In this document: positions 1 to 10,335 of the stretch, piece after piece
How the letters are laid out: every line of letters starts with the position of its first letter
Numbering within the stretch: position 1 is the first letter of the stretch
DNA from: Xanthostigma xanthostigma
Lineage: Eukaryota; Arthropoda; Insecta; Raphidioptera; Raphidiidae
Reading direction: 5' to 3'
Assembly: GCA_963575645.1 (NCBI GenBank)
Contig: OY754470.1
Location: 25,712,501 to 25,776,500 of the forward strand
Length of the DNA: 64,000 nucleotides
Position numbers and translations under genes: made by a program
The notes under the pieces: generated by a model
What the model was told of the DNA's origin: nothing
Seen by the model: only the letters and a program-made list of their open reading frames with translations
Databases searched by the model: none

Positions 1-274
1 AAACTAAAATAAAGAAATCGACTGGATGTTACTGCAGATATGACGCTAAAAATTTCAAGTAGTAGATCTGATTTATAAAAAATTTTGATTGGAATAATAG
101 TGTTTCATTCTTCTCATTAAAAGCTAATACTAAGGAAAATATTTATTCACCTATAAACCTCACTTCTGTGAAGGTTCATATCTAGCGTTACCTAAGATAA
201 AAATTAGCTCTCGCATGATGTGAAATAAACAGTTACAAATTGCTATATATTAGAATGATGAATTGATCTTGCTG

Positions 275-421
275 TGTCACTGTGGAGTAATGTAACTCAG
301 TCCGCCGCGATAGTGGAAAGATTCGGGGTTCGTATCCCGATGGTGACATTGTTTGAGAAATAAAATTTTTTAATATAGCAATGTAACAATGGGTATTTCT
401 TAACAATGTAGCGAACAGTGT
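275..421 (+). repeat. tRNA-derived SINE-like repeat, copy 1
   Basis: A second copy of the same unit lies at 25121-25272, on the same strand. Both contain 'tccgccgcgatagt' and then a tRNA B-box-like core (ggttcgtatccc at about 327-338), followed by an AT-rich tail and 'aatatagca(a/t)tgtaaca'. This B-box-like core and the dispersed copies fit a short retroposon. A recognisable A box is not clear, so a plain non-coding repeat is the alternative. Confidence 0.5.
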
Positions 422-425
422 CTAC

Positions 426-913
426 ACTTGTAAGAAAATATTTTGTGTTGTATTTTTTATTTTTATTTCTAATTATTCAGTTGTTTTAATTTAAAAATAG
501 CATGGTAGTTTACATGCTAATTTCCAAGGAGTGTTAAAGGAAACATTAATTATTATTACTTCCATATTTAAAAAGACTCAAAAATTTTATTTATTTATTA
601 ATTTGGTAACGAAACTTTTCATGAGGGTCAAAGATATGGCCTTGTTGAAAAAGAAAAAATAACGAAAGTGATAGTACTTTGTCATAGATTTCAATCAAGT
701 CTACCGTACCGAAGCGTCGTCTATGAGCCACTTTATCAACGATTTTTGTGGATAAAACAGCATTCGACAGTTAATACTAATGATTTGAAAAATGTGGCAC
801 CTAACTGTTTAATAGTAGAAATTATTTTCGTAAAAACTGATGCCCTTAAGTTCAGTATAAATGTTCATTAAAACTTCTGGTAATTACAAACTCAATCCGA
901 AATAACTGTTAGT
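426..913. other. AT-rich stretch, nothing recognised
   Basis: No TIR, coding remnant or second copy was recognised here. The 67-codon ORF at 668-871 starts at a non-ATG codon and has no recognisable motif; I regard it as chance. Confidence 0.5.
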
Positions 914-1035
914 CAGTGGCATAACAATATAGGGTGGCAAGACGAGCAACTTGCCACGGGCCCCCGACCGGAGGGACTCCCAGCCGATAGGGCCATGAGC
1001 ACTGGAGGGTCCAAACGTTTATTATTACGCCACTG
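914..1035. mobile_element. Short hAT-type MITE (122 bp)
   Basis: The ends are CAGTGGCATAACAATA and, reversed, CAGTGGCGTAATAATA. The element is flanked by 8-bp duplications ctgttagt (906-913) and ctgttaat (1036-1043), a 7/8 match. CA-starting TIRs with 8-bp TSDs are the hAT hallmark. The GC-rich middle carries an internal short inverted repeat (ggtggcaag/cttgccac). It is non-coding. Confidence 0.75.
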
Positions 1036-1486
1036 CTGTTAATATGATAATAAAATAATACATGTATAAAAATAGACAGAGTTGGTACTTACATAATAGT
1101 TGTGAATTTTAAAAGAAGACAGGAAAAGTTCACATGTACTCACCTAAAAAAAAAAGAAGAAAAATTGTTAATAATCAGTTATTAAAAACAATTTATACAA
1201 CATAAGAGCATTTTTCATTGGCCGACACCATAACAAGTCGTCATCATATACCGATAATAAATAATATAACGATATCGTAACTACCGCGACAATAGAAAAG
1301 TCTATGGAATACTTCCTCACTTGCCAATACAATGTCGTCACTAGCGTTGCCAGTTTTTTTTTTTGCCAAGTTGGGATTTTGGAACTCTGAGTGAAAACAG
1401 CGGGATTCTTCCGTCAAAAGCGGGACAGTAAAAAAAGTAAAGTTTTCAAATATTTATCTTTTTATTTGAATTAAAATTACGTTTGC

Positions 1487-1972
1487 GTGACAATAGATAG
1501 CAAAAATAGCCATAGAAATGGAATTTTCTTATCTAAATTAAGATATGGTTTACTTTTTTGGGGTGCTTCAAATACACAGATTATTTTTAAACTGCAAAAA
1601 CGTGCAGTACGCATCTTAGCCGATTTACCAGTGAACAACTCCTGCAGAACTGTCTTTAGACAACATGGTCTGATGACCGTGCCTTGTTTATATATTTTTG
1701 AGTGTCTATGCTACATGAGGCAACACCCGGAAACATTTAAAGAGGCTAAGCTACGACATAAATATCCCACTAGAGGTGAAGATCTACGTGTACCAGCGCA
1801 TTCGCTAGCCATATTTGAGAAGGGCACATACTACAATTGTATCAAATTATTTAATCATCTGCCGGAGGTCTACCAAACTATGCCGTACAATTGTTTTAAA
1901 AAAAAGCTTAAGCAGACTCTGATAGACTCAGAATTCTATAGTCTAAATGATTTTTTTAATTACAGTTTTTAA
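1487..1972 (+). pseudogene. Reverse transcriptase C-terminal fragment (LINE ORF2)
   Basis: The 161-codon open frame begins at GTG, so it has no genuine start; it is the tail of a larger protein cut off by 5' truncation. Visible features are LRYGLLFWG (residues 18-26), LQKRAVRILADL (36-47), a Cys-Arg pair at 53-54, and MTVPCLYIFE (63-72). These occur in this order in the region downstream of the reverse-transcriptase catalytic core of Jockey/CR1-group LINEs (the 'thumb'). The catalytic YxDD motif is absent because it lies upstream of the break. The frame is otherwise intact to a natural stop, which suggests a fairly young insertion. Confidence 0.75.
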
Positions 1973-2085
1973 TCCAATGTTAAATTTTTTTATCATAATG
2001 ATTTTAATGTTTTTATGACTTGTCGCATACAATATGTAAATGTTGACTAATAAACTATTCTATTCTTCTATTCTATTATATATAA
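1487..2085 (+). mobile_element. 5'-truncated LINE (non-LTR retrotransposon) 3' end
   Basis: This holds the C-terminal coding region of a LINE ORF2 plus a short 3' UTR that ends in a simple tail of repeated 'ttctattc' (about 2058-2080), typical of several CR1/Jockey-group LINEs. 5' truncation is the normal product of target-primed reverse transcription. Clear target-site duplications could not be defined. The element sits inside the hAT at 1342-2380. Confidence 0.75.
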
Positions 2086-2639
2086 AATGTATTTAAATAA
2101 AATTATAATATTTTATATCAGATTTACCCTATCGTTAAATAGTTGAGTCTTATTCGTCTTCAGAATAACAGAAAAAAAACAGAAATCAAATTCAAAAAAG
2201 TTTTATTCATTAGAAAAATATGGCGTTTCAAACAATAGTCTGCGGAGTGCTTCCTCAGCACGCTGCGCGCACGGTCGAGTTATCCCCGAAAAGCGGGACT
2301 GAGCCTGTCCCGCGCGGGACATTTAATTTTAATTTAAAAATCGGGACATCCCGCCAAAATCGGAACGTCTGGCAACGCTGGTCGTCACCCATAAATGGGA
2401 TCGTAATTCGTAACGGTAAGCTAAAAAATCATTCTAATTCGTTACATTGATGTATCGAATGTCAATTCTTAGACTTTCACGAATGCGAATATCAGTCGCC
2501 GATATTCGCGAACGTTCACTTTTTAAATCTGGTGTCATTTGTTCAAGGTTAAGTTGATTGGCTATTAATACCAAGACGAAAGCTTTATTGTCTAATGTAT
2601 ATATATTCTTATAAAATACGATTTTTTTTCTGATATTAA

Positions 2640-2806
2640 CGCATGAATGCGAGTGCAAATATAAAAATTGGTTGTCTGTAAAGTCGGTTTACGGACGATA
2701 GTTTTACGTGATAACGTATTCCGTAATACATAACCTAAATTTATATAATAATTATAATAATTCGAATCTATGATATTGCATCTTTCGCTTCAAATTTAGG
2801 TAAATT
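2640..2806 (+). repeat. Family E fragment (RTE-like repeat)
   Basis: This stretch is nearly the reverse complement of 62350-62490. Shared landmarks are 'gtctgtaaagtcggttta', 'gatagttttacgtgataa' and 'catctttcgcttcaaattt'. In the other copy these belong to an ~825-bp element with an RTE-like 3' tail. Together with 3500-3665 this marks an interrupted plus-strand copy. Confidence 0.6.
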
Positions 2807-2814
2807 TTATTAAG

Positions 2815-3062
2815 TAGAATAATAAAACACTATAAAAAGTACACTATTATTATATAAAAAACAACTATGGCATGTATCTCTTTTGCGCATGCGCCGATTT
2901 TCCCCAAAAAATTTACAAAAATTTCTAGTAAAAATAGATAGAGTAAAAACCGTTTTAAAAACTATATTATTATTATATAAAACATCATTATAAGAGATAT
3001 ATTCTTTTACGCATGCGCCGATGTTCCCCAAAAACAATAGGCCACTTCATATTTGCATATCA
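2815..3062 (-). repeat. Family A interspersed repeat, copy 1
   Basis: One of at least five copies in the window (others at 12870-13500, 40590-40925, 54020-54580 and 55616-55915). The common core is 'tattattatataaaa' followed by 'gcgcatgcgccgatt' and 'cccaaaa'. In this copy the 'gcgcatgcgccgat' block occurs twice (about 2883 and 3012), so it is internally duplicated. The type is unresolved; no TIR or TSD was found. Confidence 0.6.
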
Positions 3063-3367
3063 AATATCCTCCCAAAATTTGGTTTCAATCCGCTTATCCT
3101 TGGTGTCGGAATGATAAGAAATGTCAAAAGTGACGTTTGCAACTGTCAAAGTATTATGTTCTAATAATAATTAGTTATTCCAATAGTTAACTTAGAAGGC
3201 GTTGCATTTCACAAAATACTAATGTCAAAAAATTGAATTAAACATTAGAAATGCAGCCGTTTTCATGTTAAGACAAGACATACGTTATTTTCTAATTTCC
3301 ATGTACGGCAAACAAAGACGACCGATCGCGTCGCGCCATGCATTAGACAACATTGCATTTATACAGC

Positions 3368-3420
3368 TATTTTTCTATATAAATTTGTATAAAATATTTT
3401 TCTATATAAATTTGTATAAA
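3368..3420. repeat. Two tandem ~26-bp AT-rich units
   Basis: The phrase 'tttttctatataaatttg' followed by 'tataaa' is repeated directly twice. It is a short local duplication in otherwise unannotated AT-rich DNA (3063-3490), where nothing else was recognised. Confidence 0.7.
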
Positions 3421-3499
3421 AAAACTGTTTAGGCAAATTCTGTTATACGAAATCTATGTAAAATGTTCTCCTCTTTCGTTTAAGACTGGTTTCAAACCG

Positions 3500-3665
3500 A
3501 TCTGATTTAAATTGAGCGAGAAATTAGCAAAAAGCACGCACAGGGTCAGGCGGAACGTTACGCGTTACGAACGTTACGTTACACTTTTTCGTGCATGCAG
3601 TCGGTGTTTTATCAATTTATAAGATTGGTGATTCATCAATTTATAAGACGTTATCACGTCAAAAA
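3500..3665 (+). repeat. Family E fragment, 3' part
   Basis: It matches the reverse complement of 61910-62075: 'gcacgcacagggtcaggcgg', 'acgttacactttttcgt', then two 'caatttataaga' phrases and 'gacgttatcacgtcaaaaaa'. Same orientation and order as 2640-2806. It joins directly to the 'gggttgcactccgggagtg' element. Confidence 0.6.
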
Positions 3666-3667
3666 AA

Positions 3668-4017
3668 AAACGGGTTGCACTCCGGGAGTGCCGGCAGAAG
3701 TGAAAACTTGAATATTAACGTGTTACGAATTTTCGATCAGGTCACGTGTCCTGACGCGAGTTTAACATTTTTTACCCATTACAAAAAAAGTGTACAAAAG
3801 TTTTCGTCTTACGAATTTTCGATCAGGTCACGTGTCCTGACGCGAGTTTAACATTTTTTACCCATTACAAAAAAAGTGTACAAAAGTTTTCGTCTTACGA
3901 ATTTTCGATCAGGTCTTACGAATTTTCGATCAGGTCACGTGTCCTGACGCGAGTTAACATTTTTTACCCATTACAAAAAAGTGTACAACGCCGCTAAAGA
4001 AGTTTTCACTTCAAAAA
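3668..4017 (+). repeat. Lepidopteran-type repeat with 86-bp tandem array
   Basis: It opens with 'gggttgcactccgggagtgc' and closes with 'gccgctaaagaagttttc' plus 'acttcaaaa'. Between them 'ttacgaattttcgatcagg' starts at 3723, 3809, 3895 and 3916, so two 86-bp units are followed by a 21-bp partial repeat. Each full unit also carries the palindrome 'ggtcacgtgtcc'. The same closing segment recurs at 10265-10335, showing this is a dispersed family whose interior has expanded here. It is non-coding. Confidence 0.75.
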
Positions 4018-4772
4018 AATAAGCGAATATTCGCGAATGCGATCACACACTGCATGCGGCATAAACAAACGAAATACAGCTATTTGTTTCGAATCAAACA
4101 TTAAAGGTAGTTTTGTGTCCACTAAAAATAAATTCAGGTGCTTAAGAGAGCTGTATTTTAACTGTAAATTAAACTTAATAATAATAAGACGGCTGAAGAG
4201 GTTAGCACGCATGATGCAGCCAAATGGTGCAGATTACATCGGTAAGAAATGGGAGTTAAGAAACGAAGCAAAGAGACGTTAAAAACACTTGTGTGTCCGT
4301 AATATACTTAGTGCTCTGCCTACTAGAAGGCGAATACTTAAAAGAAGGAGAAGAAAGGTTCGTCGTAGCGTTCACGCGCTACGGACATATTCAATATCAA
4401 ATCGTATTGCAGAATGCGACGGTCACCTGTTTTTTCCAACCCACGCCATCCTCATTTCTCTTCATCACCACCGAAATTTTCATACATTTAATATGAATAT
4501 ACAACAATGGAGGAAAACAATTGCAATGTCAGCTGTATTTATTCGCCATGTTAAGAGGGTCTGACAAGTTGATACCACAATCGATTGTTCTTAGTACGAG
4601 AGAGTCATTATTTTATTTTATTCTTGTAATCATTTTATTTTTTTCCTTACAATTGTAATAGAAGTTTTATTTTTGTTGTAATATTGTATCAAAGAATGTA
4701 TTATAAATTATATAAATGATAGGTTGCAAAATTTGACACTTTCGTTTCTGCGGTGTTTCAACATCGTGCTGA
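4018..4772. other. Unassigned stretch
   Basis: There are two overlapping short ORFs (4037-4282 and 4289-4564), but neither shows a recognisable domain. I found no TIRs or second copies inside the window. Confidence 0.4.
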
Positions 4773-4992
4773 CACTAAGGCCTAGCACACATGAAGAGCG
4801 TTCAACGCGCGTTGGCCCAACGCGCGTTTACAATTTCTATACAATTGTATATAACTGTTTACATGATAACGCGCGTTGGTGGTGCGTTAAACGCGCGTTA
4901 TCATGTAAACAGTTATATACAATTGTATAGAAATTGTAAACGCGCGTTGGGCCAACGCGCGTTGAACGCCTCATATAAACTAGGCCTTAGTG
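4773..4992. mobile_element. 220-bp GC-box palindrome (foldback MITE)
   Basis: The left arm is 4773-4877 and the right arm 4890-4992, with an ~12-bp loop. The outer ends are CACTAAGGCCTAG and CTAGGCCTTAGTG. The inner ~78 bp are perfectly complementary. Blocks of 'aacgcgcgtt' occur six times, giving CpG-rich islands in AT-rich DNA. It ends cleanly at both sides, like a mobile foldback element, but no clear TSD is visible. Confidence 0.75.
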
Positions 4993-5326
4993 TAGCATTT
5001 AATTAATTATTAATTAAAAAACTTTATACTGTTATTGTAATTTTGTCTTTATTTTTTTTTTGTTTGTATACTTAACATGTTTCATTTATAATTGTGCGAC
5101 AAGTAACCGCAACTGAAATTTGTATATACCATATTTGTAATATCCTGTAAAGAGATTTCTATCTTAAAATACAGTATTCATCGAAAAAAAAGATTATGGG
5201 TTGCAAAAAGAATTGCTAAAAAATTAAGTTTGACAATGACCTTAAATTATTGTGGTGATATAGGTAATTACAGTTTCCATATAGGTATCAGGAGCAGTCT
5301 GATGTATTCAAACCCGTCATCTAGAA
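4993..5326. other. AT-rich stretch, nothing recognised
   Basis: No repeat partner, RNA gene or coding remnant was seen. Confidence 0.4.
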
Positions 5327-5834
5327 CAGAGGCTCCCAAACTTTTTTGTCTCGTAGACCACTTGTCACGTTTTTCGGTTTTGGGTAGACCCCCTGCTTAT
5401 CTGATATTGATTTTTTGTAAATTCATTAATTTCAAATGTATTTTTGACAACCGCGTATATACTCACTTTGAACGATTTAATTTTATAACGGTAGTGAAAT
5501 GTATTGTGGAATGTTTAGTTTTATACATTTATTAATTAGATTCAAATTAAACGAATCAAATTAAAGTTTACTTTTTGTTACATAAAATAACTAAGCAAAA
5601 AATAAAAGCTTTTAGTGTGAGGGATGAACTTAATGCTTTAATAATAAATTTTCAACATTTGGCGTCAATTTACCTAGTTAGATTTAATCTTAAATCTCTT
5701 CGGTTAATGACGTCCAGTTTGTTTCTTTTTTTGTTAGGAGATTCACTATCGTTGCCCCCATTTTCATTTCATGGACCCCTTGCAAGTTGTCGTAGACCCC
5801 TGGGGGTCGATATAGACCACTTTGGGAATCACTG
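5327..5834. mobile_element. hAT-type non-autonomous element (508 bp)
   Basis: The left end is CAGAGGCTCCCAAACTT and the right end, reversed, is CAGTGATTCCCAAAGTG. The flanks are a perfect 8-bp TSD atctagaa (5319-5326 and 5835-5842). 'gtagacc' motifs are repeated near both ends (5355, 5383, 5791, 5813 regions), possibly transposase-binding repeats. Two short ORFs inside are chance frames. Confidence 0.9.
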
Positions 5835-6219
5835 ATCTAGAACATTCGATTGTAGGTACTCACAGAAAAACAAATTATTGTTCTACATAGAAAAAAATCG
5901 TTTTTCAAGCTATATTTTGATCAAAATGCTTAGAAAAACGTTTTGAAGTTGAAACTGTACTTAAAAACGATGCTAAATACATGTATACACAGTCTAAGAA
6001 GAATATCGTTTCAATTGATCAATTAATTATTTTTAGAGCAGGATCGATTTAAAGTTCTATAATGCTTTTCAAATGGAGGCATATATATGTCTATGTTTAC
6101 AATCTAAGGTCACTGTCAAATCAAATTTTTTGACAATCCTTTCTGCAACTCAGCATTAATTAGGTAGTATGTAGAAATATGAGTATGAGTATTTTAAATA
6201 TTTTTGTTGGTATTTTATG
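5835..6219. other. AT-rich stretch, nothing recognised
   Basis: The phrase 'tcaaattttttgacaa' near 6120 recurs at about 36760 in a similar context, hinting at an old shared repeat. Otherwise nothing was recognised. Confidence 0.35.
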
Positions 6220-6223
6220 CTAT

Positions 6224-7414
6224 TGTAACAAAACTGTTCTAATTCGTGGTGGAAAATATTTATTTACAGTAATAATAACGTTAACACAACAGTTAAACAC
6301 ACAAAGTACTTCCTTATAGCGTAACAAAAACAAAACAACAATTCTAACTGATAAAAGCATAAACAATAAAGAATACAAAGTCACTATACAACTATATATT
6401 ATACAAGATTATTTACAACACAGAAGCACACCAACATTTATTTACACTTATCTATTAACTATATACAGTTCTATTTATTTATAGTGATGTGCCGGATCGT
6501 TAAAAATGTATATCCGCGGATACGGATCTGAACACGGATATTTGGTTTCAAGATCCGCAGATACGAATACGGATCTTAACTTTTTTAGTTTACGCGGCGG
6601 TAAATATTGCACATCGACCTTTGGAAAGAGACTATCTATTATGGGAAAAAGTTAGTGTCTTCTTTTGGAGTTAACTCTCATAACAGATTGTCTCTTTCCA
6701 AAGATCGATGTGCAATATCTCATTATAAAGATAGTTTTTTATTAGTACCTTTGAGTTATGTACTGTTGGTATAGTACTCACTACGATAAATTTTTGCAAT
6801 ATAAAGATCCCAAATACGATTTTAAGAAATAAAAAATAATCTGAATGGAAGATAACAGTTTTTCATTAATACTACCTAACCACCTATATATATAAAATTT
6901 CATCTATAAATTGAAAATTAATAAGGTAAAAGATCCGCCATTAAATTAACGGATACGGATACAGATCTTTCTTCTCCCACGGATATCCGTGGATACGGAT
7001 ATCCGGCACATCACTATTTATTTATTACACTATTATTTACACAGTTCATTTATTTATTTATCTTTGAAGATTATTTATGTTAAACTATTTATTTCGGCAG
7101 TTACCTGAGTACTGTTCACGGTACTCACTGTTAATTGATGTCATAACTATTTATTTCGCGTACTGTTTGTATGATAGTCCCTGTCCGACTGGCTCCGTGT
7201 GACTGTCAGTGTGACTGTGTCTCCACTAAGCTATACCGTGGTTTATATAGGCGCTGGATAGTTCATTCCTTAGTTGCTTGCATTGTTGTCGGGAATTTGA
7301 CAACAAAGCCTCTTTTACCCACGCCTATTGTTGTTTCCCATAACAATCGGTGTGTCTTTGTTACAATGACGAGCCGATTGTCGTCTCACGAACTTCTTTG
7401 TCGAGTTTGTAACA
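6224..7414 (-). mobile_element. Solo LTR, copy 1 (minus strand), with nested hAT
   Basis: Read on the minus strand the unit begins TGTTACAAACTCG and ends ACAGTTTTGTTACA, so it has TG...CA ends with a repeated TGTTACA. It is flanked by a 4-bp direct repeat ctat (6220-6223 and 7415-7418). On the minus strand there is a TATA-box-like 'ctatataaacc' (7234-7244 region) and an AATAAA-type signal (~6265) near its 3' end. These are the expected parts of an LTR promoter and polyadenylation site. No gag/pol flanks it, so it is a solo LTR. A 535-bp hAT (6482-7016) interrupts it. Related units lie at 47913-49265 and 29316-29636. Confidence 0.7.
6482..7016. mobile_element. hAT-type element nested in LTR (535 bp)
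   Basis: The ends are TAGTGATGTGCCGGAT and ATCCGGCACATCACTA, perfect 16-bp TIRs. They are flanked by a perfect 8-bp TSD tttattta (6474-6481 and 7017-7024). The subterminal DNA is full of 'ggatacggat' motifs in both orientations. A second inverted repeat is nested inside (about 6606-6722: 'gcacatcgacctttggaaag' against its complement). It is non-coding. Confidence 0.92.
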
Positions 7415-7418
7415 CTAT

Positions 7419-8099
7419 TAAAAATATTCAAATACTTAGATCTAAATTTTTATTTAAGATGTATAAAAGTGTCAAAAAAAGATCATGATAAAATTGATTC
7501 TGATTAATATTACTGTAAAAAATCTGTTAATTTCGATGTACCTAATTGATATTTTTTTAGTTTCATGCACAGCAATTTGGATCATTTGTACTCCGCCATT
7601 GCAGTATTTTAAGAAAATTGCTATCGCAAAAATAATATGGCCGCTGATAATAAATTTTCAATCATCAAATCAGATTTATAGTAATATTAAAAAAATGGAT
7701 ATGTATTTATCCTAAGAAATGTATAATCTAAGACATGTTATGGTATAAGATTATTGACGTCGTAGTGTAAACACGGCTTTAGTGTATAACCTGTATTGGT
7801 GCACACACCTCTTACAAACTTATAAAGGGGCGATGCTTTTAAGCCGGACGAAACTGAATTGAATTCGCGCTAGAAAATAATTTCACTTGCAAATGTGTCC
7901 ATTGGGAAAAGGTCGATAATCCTCCTTTTGTGGATAATTTTAAGTGGTCTCTCGGCCAGATTCAGTCGTTCAGCGTAATGGCGACGCGGACAGTGTAGAA
8001 GAGCAAAGACATCAGTCTAGTTTACACTGTAAAAAAATTATCCGCGTATTAAATTACAAACGCTTATATCGATCGTATTATAATAATTATATTAGATTT
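7419..8099. other. Unassigned stretch
   Basis: AT-rich with one GC-richer segment (7790-8000). No repeat partner or coding remnant was recognised. Confidence 0.35.
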
Positions 8100-8425
8100 G
8101 TTTATTTGTTTGGTTGAACAAGCTAATCTTAGGAACTACTGGAACAAATTGAAAAAAAAAAATTTTTTTTTGATAGCCCATTTATCGAGGAAGGCTATAG
8201 GCTATATAATATCACGCTACGATCAATAGAAGCGGAGCATCAATGCAAAATGTAACTCAGTCCGTCCGACAAAAACGTTTGAACGGTAACTCCGATCATC
8301 ATGAAATTTGGACACAACATCCATCTCGGTAGACTAAGATGAATGTGCGTACTCATGTTTTTTCCTTCCCCATTCGTTCTTTTGCACCCGGGTGAAACCG
8401 GGCGGGACCGATAGTTCTAATATAA
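8100..8425 (-). mobile_element. RTE-like LINE/SINE 3' copy (minus strand)
   Basis: Read on the minus strand it starts 'ggtcccgcccggtttcaccc' and runs through 'ccaaatttcatgatgatcgg', 'gtagcgtgatattatatag' and 'cgataaatgggctat'. A second copy is at 34150-34905, ending in 'aaacaaacaaactcttcag' plus an 'atattagtatagat' tail. That tail is characteristic of RTE-type retroposons widespread in Lepidoptera. It has no ORF. Confidence 0.65.
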
Positions 8426-8571
8426 ATTGAAATATACGTGTGTATTTCCATTGATTTTTAATATACTCGTAAGAACAGCTTTTAATAAAACTTTAATAGG
8501 GACGGTTATAAAAGAAAAATATTAGAAAAAAAACTTTTTTAAAAAACGAACTGTTAAATGGAAATATAGGT

Positions 8572-8713
8572 ACTATAAAGTAAAAAATATTTTTTAGGTA
8601 TTTAGGTGTATAATTTTAAAAGCGTGGGTCGTCACAATTATTATAGAGTTTATAACCCACGCTTTTATAATTATTAACTTACATACCTAAAAAATATTTT
8701 TTTCCTTTTTAGT
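8572..8713. mobile_element. 142-bp palindrome (hairpin element)
   Basis: The arms at 8572-8629 and 8655-8713 are mostly complementary, with 'aaagcgtgggt' against 'acccacgcttt' next to the loop and 'taaaaaatatttttta' blocks outside. The same 'aaagcgtggg' core appears in the larger palindrome at 9131-9348, so the two are probably related. Confidence 0.65.
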
Positions 8714-9130
8714 ACATTTCGATAAAAGTTTGTGTTTCAAGTTTTTATTTTCTTATAATATTTTATTATGAAATGTTTAGTTACGACTTACGTTGAACTT
8801 GAAGAAAAAGATAATCCGACATCTTGGGGCGTCCGCCATATTGGGTATTAAGTGACGTCACATATCTTATCGCATTCTACTCGTCAAACCCTTTCGTTTG
8901 ATATCCTTGTCAAGAAGGTTGTGAAAAAAAGTTAATCCGCCATCTTTGGATTTAGAACTATAGTGAATTGTTGCCGAATTGTGCAATATTTCAATTTAAC
9001 CTAAACATGTTGAGAGATTGTTTATTATAGACGCTCAACAGGTTATCAGCATCTATGTGTAAATTTGAGATTCTAAACCAGCATACACAAACCGACTGGT
9101 ACGAGCACGGATTCCTCGGAGCACTAACCT
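8714..9130. other. Unassigned stretch
   Basis: No coding remnant or repeat partner was recognised. Confidence 0.35.
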
Positions 9131-9348
9131 AAAAAATATAGTTTAAAAAAAACTAAAAAACACGCTTTATATCGGACTAAAAAGTAAAAAATAATTGTTT
9201 TAAAATAAGCTTAAAAAGCGTGGGGCGCTTTGTTCCACATTTTCGTACATCGAGCGCCCAACGCTTTTTAAGCTTATTTTAAAACAATTATTTTTTACTT
9301 TTTAGTCCGATATAAAGCGTGTTTTTTAGTTTTTTTTAAACTATATTT
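9131..9348. mobile_element. Near-perfect 93-bp-arm palindrome
   Basis: The left arm ends 'aaaaagcgtggggcgct' and the right arm begins 'agcgcccaacgctttttaa'. Over 93 bp I count a single mismatch between arms. The loop is about 24 nt ('ttgttccacattttcgtaca' region). Such fidelity implies recent insertion or arm-to-arm gene conversion. It is non-coding. Confidence 0.85.
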
Positions 9349-9369
9349 TATTTTTCACTTTTTAGTTTG

Positions 9370-9830
9370 AGGATCTATAAAAGAATTTATTAATCCTGGG
9401 GTCCTAATAAGGATAATGGGAAACTGTTATCAAATTATTGCATTGTCATCGGTCCTTGATACGTATGCAAAGTTTCAAATTAATCAGACTTCGGGAAATT
9501 GGTGAAAATAAAGCGTTTACTACAGAGGATCTATAAAAGAATTTATTAATCCTGGGGGTCCTAATAAGGATAATGGGAAACTGTTATCAAATTATTGCAT
9601 TGTCATCGGTCCTTGATACGTATGCAAAGTTTCAAATTAATCAGACTTCGGGAAATTGGTGAAAATTATGCTCAAAGATTTAAAAGAATTTATTAATCCT
9701 GGGGGTCCTAATAAGGATAATGGGAAACTGTTATCAAATTATTGCATTGTCATCGGTCCTTGATACGTATGCAAAGTTTCAAATTAATCAGACTTCGGGA
9801 AATTGGTGAAAATTATGCTCAAAGATTCCG
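9370..9830. repeat. Tandem triplication (156/147-bp units)
   Basis: 'taaaagaatttattaatcct' begins at 9378, 9534 and 9681. Each unit runs through 'ggtccttgatacgtatgcaa' and ends 'cttcgggaaattggtgaaaa'. The unit ends differ ('taaagcgtttactacag' versus 'ttatgctcaaagatt'). The last unit flows into the 'gacgggtagcactccgggag' element, so the array is an expanded interior of that repeat family. Diverged single relatives occur at 36300-36560. Confidence 0.85.
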
Positions 9831-9839
9831 TTTAAAAAA

Positions 9840-10335
9840 AAGACGGGTAGCACTCCGGGAGTGCCGGCTAAAGTGAAAACCTAGATGTACTTAAACTAAA
9901 TTTCGCTAGTAGCAATATAAGTTACATGCAGTGCAAAAAATTATAAGCTATAAGCTTTGACAAAACATTAAGAGATGTCGCTATGCATCCAGGTTTCGTA
10001 AAACTACACATTTATAAAATTACATACAGCCAGTCACTGGATGTAATTTTTTAAATTTGTAGTTTTACGAAACCTGAGTACATGGCGACATCTCTTAAGG
10101 TTTCATTAAAGCTTATAGCTTATAATTTTTTGCACTGCATGTAACTTATATTGCTACTGATATCTAGCGAATTTTAGTATATGTACTGCCGAAGCAAGTA
10201 CGGTAGACCGTCTCAACAACTCGTCAGGGTCACGTGACCCTGACGCCTGACGCGTCAGATCTGACGTGAGTTTAACAGTTTTTACCCATTACAAAAAAAG
10301 TGTACAACGCCGCTAAATAAGTTTTACTTCAAAAA
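9840..10335 (+). repeat. Lepidopteran-type repeat, second copy, split
   Basis: It opens with 'gacgggtagcactccgggag' and closes with 'acgccgctaaataagtttt' plus 'acttcaaaaa', the same start and end as 3668-4017. It is interrupted by a foldback element at 9886-10186. Near 10226-10262 it holds a run of overlapping 'tgacg' motifs and the palindrome 'gggtcacgtgaccc'. Confidence 0.7.
9886..10186. mobile_element. 300-bp foldback element
   Basis: The left arm is 9886-10036 and the right arm 10037-10186. Shared blocks are 'gtagcaatataagttacatg', 'cagtgcaaaaaattataagc', 'taagagatgtcgc' and 'aggtttcgtaaaactaca', each followed by its complement in the right arm. Several mismatches and small indels make it older than the palindrome at 9131. 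No coding sequence and no definable TSD. Confidence 0.8.

Larger units (their letters stand above)
1342..2380. mobile_element. hAT-type element split by a LINE fragment
   Basis: The left end is TAGCGTTGCCAG and the right end is CTGGCAACGCTG. They are flanked by a perfect 8-bp TSD gtcgtcac (1334-1341 and 2381-2388). The subterminal sequence repeats 'gcgggac' motifs on both sides (about 1401-1430 and 2292-2355). The interior (about 1487-2085) is the 3' end of a non-LTR retrotransposon, so the LINE landed inside this hAT. No transposase coding remains. Confidence 0.85.

Noticed and set aside
4006..4564. Small overlapping ORFs with Lys/Arg-rich segments
   Set aside because: No motif, no supporting context, and alternative frames are equally open.
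9370..9830. CRISPR-like array
   Set aside because: Units are long (147-156 bp), contiguous and without unique spacers; this is an ordinary tandem duplication.
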